Positions 24,663 to 32,799 of a DNA stretch of 64,000 bases are shown here, in pieces. The stretch is from assembly GCA_036267955.1 (NCBI GenBank), contig DATAVB010000115.1, positions 67,133 through 131,132 of the forward strand, in the 5' to 3' direction. Position 1 is the first letter of the stretch. Each line of letters begins with the position of its first letter. The DNA is from DATAVB01 sp036267955 (lineage in GTDB: Bacteria; Actinomycetota; Actinomycetes; Mycobacteriales; QHCD01). The position numbers and the translations under genes were made by a program. The notes beneath the pieces were generated by a model. That model was not told where the DNA came from. It did no database searches and worked only from the letters and a program-made list of their open reading frames with translations.

Positions 24663-26240
24663 ATGAACGACCAGTCTGGTGACGACGCGTTCCGGCGGCC
24701 GGCCGGCTCGTCGGACGATGGTCTGTCCCGCGCTGAAACCGCCACGCCGCGGCCGATCCCGCCCGCCCGGCCACCCGTTCCCGCTGAGGTCTCCGGAGCG
24801 TTCGGCCGCCCGAACGGGGTCGCCGACTCCTTCGCGCCGCACGCGCCCCAGGTCCACCCGGGGCCGGTACGCCAGCCACCCCCACCGCCCGAGGTGACCC
24901 AGGCGTTCGGCCGGCGGTCCGCACCCGGCACCGGATTCGAACCGCCGGCCGGGTCCAGAATCGCGCCGGGCCGCGACTCCGAGTCACCCTGGTGGAGCCC
25001 CGACGCCGAGCTCGATCCGTGGCGTGATCCGGGCTCGGATTCCTATCTCGGCGGCCCGCCGATCCTCGACGAGCCCGTTGCGCCCGAGGACGACGAGCTC
25101 GAGCCGGCCGAGGTCCGGGCCCGCCGCCGCTGGCGGATGCCGGTGCTGCACAAGCCGACCGTGGGCGGACTCGCGCTGATCGTGCTGTGCTGCCTGCTGC
25201 TCGGCGGCGCCGGCGGCGCGGTCGGCTACCTGCTCACCCGGACGGTCGGGCCCAGCCAGCTGCACGACGCGAACGCCACCCTGGCCACCGTGAAGCCGAA
25301 CATCGAGCGCAAACCCGGCTCGGTGGCCGACATCGCCGCCCGGCTGCTGCCCAGCGTCGTCTCGATCCGGGTACAGACCTCCGATGAGGTGGCCACCGGT
25401 TCCGGCGTGGTGATCAGCAAGGACGGCTACATCCTCACCAACAACCACGTCGTGTCACTCGCGGCGACCGACTCCGGCAAGGTGCGGGTGGTCTTCAACG
25501 ACGAGTCGGCCAGCTCCGCCCGGATCGTCGGCCGCGACCCGAAGACCGACCTCGCCGTAATCAAGGTCGACAAGCCCGGACTGGTTGTCGCCCAGCTCGG
25601 CGACTCCTCGAAGGTCCTGGTCGGTGACCCGGTGATCGCCATCGGCACCCCGTTCGGCCTGGCCCGGACGGTGACCTCGGGTATCGTCAGCGCCCTGGAT
25701 CGACCGGTCCGGCTCTCCGGCGAGGGCAGCGATACCAACGCGGTGATCGACGCAATCCAGACGGACGCCGCCATCAACCCGGGCAACTCGGGTGGCGCGC
25801 TGGTCGACGGCAGCGGTGCGGTGATCGGCATCAACACCGCGATCAAGTCGACCGGTTCCAGCGACGGCAGCAGCCAGGGCGGCAGCATCGGCGTCGGGTT
25901 CGCCATCCCGATGAGTTCGGCGCGGGTCGTGGCCCAGCAGCTGATCCGCACCGGGCACGTCATCCATCCGACACTCGGGATCAGCGCCCGCTCGGTGACC
26001 GATCTCGGCGTGCACGGCGGCGACGGCGCTCAGGTCGAAGCGGTCGATCCCGGCGGTTCGGGGGATAAGGCAGGCATCAAGGAAGGCGACGTCGTCATCT
26101 CCGTCGACGGCGTCCCGGTCGACTCCTCCGAGCAGCTCACCGTGCTCGTCGGCAAGCGCAAGGTCGGCGACAGCATCAAAGTGACGATTGTGCGCAGCGG
26201 CAAGGATCGTACGGTGACCGCGAAGCTGCAGGCTGACTGA
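24663..26240 (+). CDS. htrA: HtrA-type membrane serine protease with PDZ domain
   Basis: 525 residues. A Pro-rich cytoplasmic N-terminus (1-160) contains EVSGAFGRP and EVTQAFGRR, near-duplicate motifs. A membrane helix (about 167-190) is followed by a trypsin-like domain with His262 (TNNHVVS), Asp296 (PKTDLAVI) and Ser376 (NPGNSGGAL), and a C-terminal PDZ (LGISARSV...GIKEGDVVISVDG). It degrades misfolded exported proteins under SigE control in related bacteria. The N-terminal layout is the Rv1223 type. Confidence 0.95.
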   Translation: MNDQSGDDAFRRPAGSSDDGLSRAETATPRPIPPARPPVPAEVSGAFGRPNGVADSFAPHAPQVHPGPVRQPPPPPEVTQAFGRRSAPGTGFEPPAGSRIAPGRDSESPWWSPDAELDPWRDPGSDSYLGGPPILDEPVAPEDDELEPAEVRARRRWRMPVLHKPTVGGLALIVLCCLLLGGAGGAVGYLLTRTVGPSQLHDANATLATVKPNIERKPGSVADIAARLLPSVVSIRVQTSDEVATGSGVVISKDGYILTNNHVVSLAATDSGKVRVVFNDESASSARIVGRDPKTDLAVIKVDKPGLVVAQLGDSSKVLVGDPVIAIGTPFGLARTVTSGIVSALDRPVRLSGEGSDTNAVIDAIQTDAAINPGNSGGALVDGSGAVIGINTAIKSTGSSDGSSQGGSIGVGFAIPMSSARVVAQQLIRTGHVIHPTLGISARSVTDLGVHGGDGAQVEAVDPGGSGDKAGIKEGDVVISVDGVPVDSSEQLTVLVGKRKVGDSIKVTIVRSGKDRTVTAKLQAD

Positions 26241-26333
26241 TCTGGGCTGTGCCCGGTCCGGGCCGCCCTTCCGGGGATAGTGTGTGGGTAGGGCCGCGCG
26301 ATCGAGCCGGTGCAGGTGGTGGGGAGGACCCGC

Positions 26334-26696
26334 GTGTTCAGTTCCATTGGCTGGGGTGAGATTTTCGTTCTGGGCATGCTTGCCCTGATCATCTTCGGGC
26401 CGGAGCGGTTGCCCGGGCTCGCCAAGGACGCCGCGAAGGCTCTCAAGACCGTACGGGAGACCGCGCAGGGCGCCCGTAATCAGCTCAAGAGCGAGCTGGG
26501 CCCGGAGTTCGCCGACGTCGACCTGGATTCACTCAACCCGCGCACGTTCGTCCGCAAGCACCTGTTCGAGGGCATCGACGACGACCCGTTCGGTGACGAC
26601 TCGAGCAGCAGTTCCAGTTCCGCCGATCGTCCGGCCGTCACCCAGAAGCCACTGTCCGAGGGCGAGCTCGCGCCGTACGACCTCGACGCCACCTGA
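26334..26696 (+). CDS. tatB: Sec-independent translocase subunit TatB
   Basis: 120 residues. MFSSIGWGEIFVLGMLALIIFGPERLPGLAKDAAKAL has the short membrane helix, the F-G-P-x-x-L-P hinge and the amphipathic helix of TatB. The acidic, Ser-rich tail after residue 75 is variable in the family. GTG at 26334 is preceded by GGGGAGGA. With TatA/TatC elsewhere it exports folded twin-arginine substrates, one candidate being the lipoprotein at 31696. Follows htrA as in Mycobacterium. Confidence 0.94.
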   Translation: MFSSIGWGEIFVLGMLALIIFGPERLPGLAKDAAKALKTVRETAQGARNQLKSELGPEFADVDLDSLNPRTFVRKHLFEGIDDDPFGDDSSSSSSSADRPAVTQKPLSEGELAPYDLDAT

Positions 26697-26917
26697 TCCG
26701 GCCACTCGTACCACGCCGGGCTGCGACGAAGAGAGCCCCCGCCACCGCCGCGGTCGTGATGAGTCCGAACGCGGCCTGGAAACTCCGGTAGCCCGGCGAG
26801 TAGCCGAGCAGCACCGTCAGCACGGCCACCGTCAGCGCGCCGGACAGATACTGCGACGTCGTCAGGAACGCGCGGCCATCCCCTGCTGGGCCGGCGCAAC
26901 ATCCCGGGTCCCGCGGT
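26697..26917 (-). pseudogene. Relic of an MFS transporter C-terminus, frameshifted
   Basis: On the minus strand, directly after the mrp stop, the phrase DVAPAQQGMA (near 26880-26910) changes frame around 26870 and continues as FLTTSQYL, AVLTVLLGYSPGYRS and FQAAFGLITTAAVAGALFVA. This is how the last membrane helices of drug-efflux MFS proteins read (P-x-x-Q-Q-G-x-A, then L-x-T-S-Q). The rest of the transporter is absent, so a fragment of about 70 residues remains between mrp and tatB. Confidence 0.65.
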
Positions 26918-28066
26918 TTAGTGCTGGACCGGGGTCAGGCTGAGCGTCCGGCCGGCCAGCCCGCGCCGGCGTACCGCGAGCCCGTCGGCGATCTGCAGCA
27001 GCGCCGCCGCGGCCGGCGAGTCCGGATCCGACAGCACCAGCGGGTGACCGTCGTCGCCGCCCTCGCGCAGCGCCACGTCCAGCGGAATCGACCCGAGCAG
27101 CGGCACGGTCGCCCCGGTCAGCTGGGACAGCGAATCGGCCACCGCCTGCCCGCCACCCGCGCCGAACGGCTCGATCCGGGACCCGTCCGGCAGCGTCATC
27201 CAGGACATGTTCTCCACCACGCCGGCGATCCGCTGGTGGGTCTGCAACGCGATGCTGCCGGCCCGCTCGGCCACCTCGCGGGCGGCCAACTGCGGCGTGG
27301 TGACGATTAGGATTTCCGCGGTCGGCACCAATTGGGCGACCGAGATCGCGATGTCGCCGGTGCCGGGCGGCAGGTCCATCAGCAGCACGTCGAGCTCGCC
27401 CCAGAAGACGTCGGCGAGGAACTGCTGCAGCACCCGGTGCAGCATCGGCCCGCGCCAGGCCACCGCGGCGTTGCCCTCGGTGAACATGCCGACCGACATG
27501 ACCTTGATGCCGTGCGCCTCCGGCGGCATGATCATTTTCTCGACCTGGGTCGGCCGGCCGGTGACGCTGAGCATCCGCGGCACGCTGTGGCCGTACACGT
27601 CGGCGTCCAGGACCCCGACCGACAGGCCGCGCTTCTGCAGGGCGGCGGCGAGATTGACCGTGACGCTGGACTTGCCGACCCCGCCCTTGCCGGAGGCGAC
27701 CGCGAAGACCCGGGTCAGCGATTCCGGCTTGGCGAAGGGAATCTCGGGCTCGGCCGTACCGCCGCGCAGTTGCCGCTGCAGCGCCTTGCGCTGCTCGGCG
27801 CTCATCACGTCCAGCTCGACCCGGACCGCCGTGACGGCCTCGACCCGTTCCACCGCGGCGGTGACGTCCCGGGTGATCTGGTCGCGCATCGGGCACCCGG
27901 CGACGGTCAGCCAGACCTGGACGGTCACGGCGCCGTGCGGATCCGCGCTGACGTCCTTCACCATGCCGAGCTCGGTGATCGGGCGGTGGATCTCCGGATC
28001 CTGGACCGACGCCAGGGCGGTGCGGACGGCGTCCAGATCGGGAGTTTTGCGGGAGGCGATGCGCAT
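26918..28066 (-). CDS. mrp: Iron-sulfur cluster carrier Mrp/ApbC
   Basis: 382 residues. The N-terminal MIP18/DUF59 domain (about 10-90) has VQDPEIHRPITELGMVKDV. The P-loop domain has the deviant Walker A FAVASGKGGVGKSSVTVNLA, then VLDADVYGHSVPRML and LMDLPPGTGDIAISV. Family members carry and transfer [4Fe-4S] clusters. The usual C-x-x-C cluster ligands near the C-terminus are not obvious here: the segment after VVENMSWM reads TLPDGSRIEPFG, with no Cys pair, as in several actinobacterial Mrp proteins. It converges on tatB across the transporter relic. Confidence 0.92.
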   Translation of the reverse strand: MRIASRKTPDLDAVRTALASVQDPEIHRPITELGMVKDVSADPHGAVTVQVWLTVAGCPMRDQITRDVTAAVERVEAVTAVRVELDVMSAEQRKALQRQLRGGTAEPEIPFAKPESLTRVFAVASGKGGVGKSSVTVNLAAALQKRGLSVGVLDADVYGHSVPRMLSVTGRPTQVEKMIMPPEAHGIKVMSVGMFTEGNAAVAWRGPMLHRVLQQFLADVFWGELDVLLMDLPPGTGDIAISVAQLVPTAEILIVTTPQLAAREVAERAGSIALQTHQRIAGVVENMSWMTLPDGSRIEPFGAGGGQAVADSLSQLTGATVPLLGSIPLDVALREGGDDGHPLVLSDPDSPAAAALLQIADGLAVRRRGLAGRTLSLTPVQH

Positions 28067-28156
28067 CAGAATCCTGTGTTCGAGGGTGCGGCGCTTCTCA
28101 TGCTACGACGCGCCCGTCCGGGCTGAAACGGACGGCGGTGCGGCATCATCGGAGGC

Positions 28157-29020
28157 ATGGTCTCGGTGGGCACTGCCTCGAACGAGTCGGCGCGCCACTG
28201 GCGGCATCCGGCCGTCGCCGGCGTGGATCTGCTGTACGCCCGGTTCGTCGAGCACGTCTTCACCCGGCACACCCACGACGGATACGTCATCGGCGTGGTC
28301 GAGCGGGGCGTGGAATCCTTCGCCTACCGTGGTGCCCTGCACCACGCCCCGGCCGGCTCGCTCGTGCTGGTCAACCCGGACGAGGTGCACGACGGCTTCG
28401 CCGGGATACCGGCCGGCTGGATCTACCGCACCAGCTACCCGTCGGTGCCGGTGCTGACCGAGATCGCCGCCGAGCTCGGCCGGCCCAGCGGTACGCCGTC
28501 GTTCCCCGATGCGGTGGTCGACGATCCGGTCACCGCGGCCGCCTTTCTTGCGGCGCACCGGGCGGCCGAGCGGGCCGACGACCTGACCACCTCGACACTG
28601 CTGCGGGTCGCGTACGCGAGCGCGCTGCGCCGGCACGCGGACCTGCATGCCGACCCGGTCGGACCGGCTGGAGTGCCGAGCGCCGTGGCGGCCGCCCGCG
28701 AACTGCTGCACCAGGAGATCGTGGATCCGCCGAGCCTGCAGGGGCTCGGCGCCGCCGTGGGGTTGAGCCCGTTCGCGTTGCTGCGGGCGTTCCGGGCCGA
28801 GCTGGGCCTGCCGCCGCACGCGTACCTCAACCAGTTGCGGGTCCGCCGGGCCAAGGTGCTGCTCGATCTGGGCGAGCCGCCGGCGGACGTGGCGCAGCAG
28901 GTCGGCTTCGCCGACCAGGCTCACCTGGGCCGGCATTTCAAGCGGGTCTACGGAGTGCCGCCCGGGGCGTACCGGCGGGAGCGCAAGAACGTTCAAGATT
29001 TCGCCGATCCGGCTACCTAG
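28157..29020 (+). CDS. AraC-family regulator
   Basis: 287 residues. An N-terminal cupin-like sensor (FVEHVFTRHTHDGYVIGVVERG, SLVLVNPDEVHDG) is joined to two helix-turn-helix motifs at the C-terminus (SLQGLGAAVGLSPFALLRAF, PADVAQQVGFADQAHLGRHFKRVYGVPPGAYR). The pattern is that of AraC proteins that sense small molecules and control a neighbouring transporter. Only 10 bases separate it from azlC, so it is likely co-transcribed with and a regulator of azlCD. Confidence 0.93.
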   Translation: MVSVGTASNESARHWRHPAVAGVDLLYARFVEHVFTRHTHDGYVIGVVERGVESFAYRGALHHAPAGSLVLVNPDEVHDGFAGIPAGWIYRTSYPSVPVLTEIAAELGRPSGTPSFPDAVVDDPVTAAAFLAAHRAAERADDLTTSTLLRVAYASALRRHADLHADPVGPAGVPSAVAAARELLHQEIVDPPSLQGLGAAVGLSPFALLRAFRAELGLPPHAYLNQLRVRRAKVLLDLGEPPADVAQQVGFADQAHLGRHFKRVYGVPPGAYRRERKNVQDFADPAT

Positions 29021-29030
29021 CCTCGGTCGG

Positions 29031-29684
29031 GTGAACGTCGCTGCCCGAACAACTGTCATCCGGGACTCGACCGCGATCGCGGTTTCCACCGGCATCTACG
29101 GAATCGCCTTCGGCGCCGCCGGTGTGGCCGCCGGCCTCGGGGTCGGCCGGACCAGCGTGCTGTCGCTGCTGATGTTCTCCGGCGCGTCCCAGTTCGCGCT
29201 CGTCGGGGTACTCGGGGCCGGCGGCAGCGTGCTCGCCGGGGTCGCCGGGGCGCTGTTGCTCGGCGCCCGCAACGGCCTGTACGGACTGCGGCTGTCCGCG
29301 CTACTGGAATTCCGCGGTGCCCGCCGGATCGCCGCCGCCCACGGGGTCATCGACGAGACCACCGCGATGTCGATCGCCCAGCCGGACCGGCAACTGGCCC
29401 GGTTGGCGTTCTGGGTCACCTTCGGCCTGCTGTACGTGTGCTGGAACCTCGGCACGCTGATCGGCGCGTTCGGCGCGAAGGCGGTCGGCGACCCGACCCG
29501 ATTCGGGCTGGATGTGGCCGCCCCGGCGGCGTTCCTGGCCCTGCTCGCGCCGCGGTTGCGTTCCGGCGGGGCGCCGGTCGCGCTGGCCGGCGGCGCGATC
29601 GCGCTGGCCGCGACGCCGTTCCTGCCGGCCGGCGCGCCGATCCTGTGTGCCGCGCTGGCCGTCGTCATCGGGTGGCGGCGATGA
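29031..29684 (+). CDS. azlC: AzlC-family branched-chain amino-acid exporter subunit
   Basis: 217 residues, about seven membrane segments. GIAFGAAGVAAGLGVGRTSVLSLLMFSGASQFALVGVLG is the AzlC signature, and GARNGLYGLRLS the second conserved loop. With AzlD it exports branched-chain or related amino acids (role known for the family). GTG at 29031. Its stop overlaps azlD (ATGA). Confidence 0.92.
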   Translation: MNVAARTTVIRDSTAIAVSTGIYGIAFGAAGVAAGLGVGRTSVLSLLMFSGASQFALVGVLGAGGSVLAGVAGALLLGARNGLYGLRLSALLEFRGARRIAAAHGVIDETTAMSIAQPDRQLARLAFWVTFGLLYVCWNLGTLIGAFGAKAVGDPTRFGLDVAAPAAFLALLAPRLRSGGAPVALAGGAIALAATPFLPAGAPILCAALAVVIGWRR

Positions 29685-29986
29685 GCGCCTGGATCGTGGT
29701 GCTGATCGCCTCGATCGGCTGCTACGGCTGGAAAGTGGCCGGGCTGACCGCGCCGGAGCGGCTGCTGGAACGGCCCGCGGTACGGCGGTTCGCCGAGCTG
29801 GTCCCGCTGGCGCTGCTGGCGGCGCTGGTCGCGACCCAGACCTTCGCGCACGGCCGGGCGCTGCACCTGGACGCGCGGGCGGCCGGGCTGGCGGTGGCGG
29901 TCGTCGCGGTGATCCTGCGGGCGCCGTTCGTGGTCGTCGTGGTCGCCGCCGCGCTGGCCACGGCGCTGCTCCGCGTGGCCACCTGA
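29681..29986 (+). CDS. azlD: AzlD-family transporter subunit
   Basis: 101 residues with three to four membrane segments (WIVVLIASIGCYGWKVAGL, LVPLALLAALVATQTF, AAGLAVAVVAVILRAPFVVVVVAAALATALLR). This is the small partner of AzlC and is translationally coupled to it. A CCCGTC-rich tract begins immediately after the stop. Confidence 0.9.
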   Translation: MSAWIVVLIASIGCYGWKVAGLTAPERLLERPAVRRFAELVPLALLAALVATQTFAHGRALHLDARAAGLAVAVVAVILRAPFVVVVVAAALATALLRVAT

Positions 29987-30051
29987 CCGGTTCCCGTTCC
30001 CGTCCCCGTCCCCGTCCCCCGTCCCCCAGTCCCCGTCCCCCAGCCCCCGTC
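29987..30051. repeat. CCCGTC/CCCCGT low-complexity tract
   Basis: About ten near-identical CCCGTT/CCCGTCC/CCCCAGT units run directly into palindromic copy 4. The minus strand carries many runs of four to five G, so it could form G-quadruplexes. It probably arose by slippage. It occupies the gap between azlD and guaB1. Confidence 0.8.
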
Positions 30052-30110
30052 CATGATCGTGATCGGAAATTGGTTGGTATAGCCCTCAACACCGATCACG
30101 ATCATGAACG
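30049..30110. repeat. Palindromic interspersed element, copy 4 of 5 (diverged)
   Basis: The arms CCATGATCGTGATCGG (30051-30066) and CCGATCACGATCATG (30092-30106) are intact in the inner 15 bases. The loop (TTGGTTGGTATAGCCCTCAA) is the most diverged of the five, and the outer arm is lost. It lies between azlD and guaB1, which read in the same direction. Confidence 0.85.
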
Positions 30111-30162
30111 AGGGCCGTGGGATCGCATAGGCTCGGAGCTGTCGTCGCTCGCTGGAGGTGCC

Positions 30163-31599
30163 GTGCAGTTTCTCGCCGGGTTGGTCCCGGGCAATGACCT
30201 GACCTACTCCGATGTCTTCATGGTGCCGCGCCGCTCGTCGGTCGGCTCCCGGCTCGACGTCGATCTGTCCACAGCGGACGGCAGCGGCACGACCGTACCG
30301 ATCGTCTGCGCCAACATGACCGCCATCGCCGGCCGCCGGATGGCCGAGACGCTGGCCCGTCGCGGCGGTCTCACCGTCATCCCGCAGGACATTCCGCTGG
30401 ACGTCGTCACCGAGGTGATCGGCTGGGTCAAGAAGCGCCACCTCGTCTACGACACCCCGCTGACCCTGGGTCCCACGGCCACCGTGGGCGAGGCGTTGGC
30501 GTTGCTGCCCAAGCGGGCGCACAACGCGGTCGTGGTGGTCGACGGCGGCCGGCCGGTCGGTGTGGTCACCGACGCCGACTGCGCCGGCGAGGACCGGTTC
30601 GCCCCGGTCTCCGCCGTGATGTCGCGGGAGGTGCTGAGCCTGCCGCACACGGTCGACGCGAAGGCCGCGTTCAGCCGGCTGCACGAGGGCCGGCACCGGC
30701 TCGCTCCGGTGGTCGACGACGCCGGCCAGCTGGTCGGGATCCTGACCCGTACGGCCGCCCTGCGGGCCGAGTTGTACACGCCGGCGCTGGACGACCGCGG
30801 CCGGCTGCGGGTCGCCGCGGCCGTCGGCATCAACGGCGACGTGGAGGGCAAGGCCAAGACGCTGTTGGACGCCGGAGTCGACGTGCTGGTGATCGATACC
30901 GCGCACGGGCACCAGGAGAAGATGCTGTCGGCATTGCGGACCGTACGGGCGCTCGGCCCGACGGTGCCGGTCGTCGCCGGCAACGTCGTGACGCCGGACG
31001 GGGTGCGCGACCTGGTCGACGCCGGCGCCGACATCGTGAAGGTCGGGGTCGGCCCCGGCGCGATGTGCACCACCCGGATGATGACCGGCGTCGGCCGGCC
31101 GCAGTTCTCCGCGGTGCTGGAATGTGCCGCCGCCGCGACCGACCTGGGCCGGCACGTCTGGGCCGACGGCGGGGTGCGCCACCCGCGCGACGTCGCGCTG
31201 GCGCTGGCCGCTGGCGCCTCCAATGTGATGATCGGCTCCTGGTTCGCCGGCACCTACGAGTCGCCCGGCGACCTGCACCGCGACTCCGACGGGCGGCCGT
31301 ACAAGGAGAGTTTCGGCATGGCCTCGGCCCGCGCGGTGCGTCAGCGCACGCCGGGCGAGGACGCGTTCGAACGGGCCCGCAAGGGGCTCTTCGAGGAGGG
31401 TGTCTCCAGCTCGCGGATGTACCTCGACCCGGACCGGCCCGGCGTGGAGGACCTGCTCGACACGATCATCGCCGGGGTACGCAGCGCCTGCACCTATGCC
31501 GGCGCGTCCACGCTGCGCGAGTTCCACGAACGGGCCACGGTCGGGGTGCAGAGCTCGTCCGGCTACGCCGAGGGAATGCCGCTGGCCACCAGCTGGTGA
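30163..31599 (+). CDS. guaB1: GuaB1 family IMP dehydrogenase-related protein (likely GMP reductase)
   Basis: 478 residues. A TIM barrel with an inserted CBS pair (about 90-210). The catalytic loop is VGPGAMCTTRMMTGVG with Cys302, preceded by VIDTAHGHQEKML and VVAGNVVTP. The loop CTTR and the overall sequence fit the actinobacterial GuaB1 group, for which GMP reductase activity has been shown in mycobacteria. It would recycle GMP to IMP using NADPH. GTG at 30163 has GGAGGTG just upstream. Confidence 0.9.
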   Translation: MQFLAGLVPGNDLTYSDVFMVPRRSSVGSRLDVDLSTADGSGTTVPIVCANMTAIAGRRMAETLARRGGLTVIPQDIPLDVVTEVIGWVKKRHLVYDTPLTLGPTATVGEALALLPKRAHNAVVVVDGGRPVGVVTDADCAGEDRFAPVSAVMSREVLSLPHTVDAKAAFSRLHEGRHRLAPVVDDAGQLVGILTRTAALRAELYTPALDDRGRLRVAAAVGINGDVEGKAKTLLDAGVDVLVIDTAHGHQEKMLSALRTVRALGPTVPVVAGNVVTPDGVRDLVDAGADIVKVGVGPGAMCTTRMMTGVGRPQFSAVLECAAAATDLGRHVWADGGVRHPRDVALALAAGASNVMIGSWFAGTYESPGDLHRDSDGRPYKESFGMASARAVRQRTPGEDAFERARKGLFEEGVSSSRMYLDPDRPGVEDLLDTIIAGVRSACTYAGASTLREFHERATVGVQSSSGYAEGMPLATSW

Positions 31600-31695
31600 C
31601 TGAGGGCAATTTCACCGCATTGACAGCCCGCAGGCAGGCGAGAAAAGCTCAACGGGCCCGCAACGGAGCGGGAGCCATCCTCGGAGGGCCTGCCG

Positions 31696-32799
31696 ATGCC
31701 GATGCACCGTCGTGATCTGTTGCGTACGGCCGGACTGGTCGCGGCCGGCGGGGCGGTCACCAGCGGCTGCGGTCGCGGGCAGCACCGTGCTGCGGCCGCC
31801 AGTGAACTGGTCGTCACCGATCAACGCGGCGTGCGGGTCACGCTGAACCAGCCGGCGCGGCGGATCGTGGCGATCGTTTTTCCGGCCGCGGCCATGGTGA
31901 TGGCGGTCGACTCCGGCCCTGAGCACATCGTGGGAGTCCACGACGCCGCAGCCGCGGCCATCAAGCAGGGGATCCTCGGCGAGATCTTCCCGAAGGCGAA
32001 GCGGATCCCCAGCGGAGTCGCAGACCAGGACTTCACCCCGAACGTGGAGAGCGTCGTCGCGCTCGATCCGGACGTCGTCGTGCAGTGGGGCGATCGTGGG
32101 TCGGGCATCACGGCCCCATTGCAGGACGCGGGCCTCAACGTGATCGGACTGAAATACGGGACCCAGTCCGATCTGGAGGCATGGCTCGGGATTTTCGGCA
32201 CGATGTTGGGGAAGCGGCGGCGTGCCCGGCAGATGGTCGAGGCCATGCATGCCGCTCTCGCGGACATCCGCACCTCGGCGCCGAAGACCGGCCGCCGCCC
32301 CAGAGTCCTGTATTTCAACCATCTGCAGGGCGGACTCGAGGTCGGCGGGAAGGCGACCTACAACGACTTTTACATCAAACTGGTGGGCGGCATCAATCCG
32401 GCTGAACGTGTCAATGGACTCGGCATGGTGGACACCGAACAGGTGATCGCCTGGGACCCGGACGTCATCCTGCTGGGCAATTTCGACGACACCGTCCCCA
32501 AGGACATATTTGACCGGGCCGACTGGAAAGGCCTGAGCGCGGTGCGGTCCCGGCGGGTCTACAAGGTGCCTCTCGGTGGATATCGCTGGGACCCGCCCAA
32601 TCAGGAATCCATCCTGATGTGGCGCTGGCTGTCCATGATCGCCTACCCGAATGCGACGAAATTCGATCTCCGTGGGCAGCTGATCAAGGAATATCTTTTT
32701 CTTTACAGCTACCACCCGTCCTCGAGTCAGATAGACAAGATCCTCTGGTCCGGCCCGAATGCCGGATCGGCCGGATATCGGCGGTTCAATGCTGGATGA
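31696..32799 (+). CDS. Substrate-binding lipoprotein of FecCD-type ABC importer (Tat signal)
   Basis: 367 residues. The N-terminus M-H-R-R-D-L-L-R-T-A-G-L has a twin-arginine motif and ends in a lipobox TSGC (Cys about 28), so it is probably a Tat-exported lipoprotein. The mature part is a helical-backbone class III binding protein: ARRIVAIVFPAAAMVMAVD, HIVGVHDAA and IAWDPDVILLGNFDD, as in BtuF/FecB-like proteins for iron siderophores, haem, cobalamin or metals. Permease and ATPase follow in overlap. Adjacency to hypB-hypA and the hydrogenase operon suggests, but does not prove, a metal needed for hydrogenase. Confidence 0.88.
   Translation: MPMHRRDLLRTAGLVAAGGAVTSGCGRGQHRAAAASELVVTDQRGVRVTLNQPARRIVAIVFPAAAMVMAVDSGPEHIVGVHDAAAAAIKQGILGEIFPKAKRIPSGVADQDFTPNVESVVALDPDVVVQWGDRGSGITAPLQDAGLNVIGLKYGTQSDLEAWLGIFGTMLGKRRRARQMVEAMHAALADIRTSAPKTGRRPRVLYFNHLQGGLEVGGKATYNDFYIKLVGGINPAERVNGLGMVDTEQVIAWDPDVILLGNFDDTVPKDIFDRADWKGLSAVRSRRVYKVPLGGYRWDPPNQESILMWRWLSMIAYPNATKFDLRGQLIKEYLFLYSYHPSSSQIDKILWSGPNAGSAGYRRFNAG

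Noticed and set aside
26918..28066. Mrp as a nitrogenase NifH or MinD relative
   Set aside because: The DUF59 domain at the N-terminus and the sequence VLDADVYGHSVP identify Mrp/ApbC.
31600..31695. Cobalamin or nickel/cobalt riboswitch before the FecCD-type importer
   Set aside because: The 96-base leader has only a small imperfect hairpin; none of the conserved cobalamin or NiCo aptamer boxes is present.
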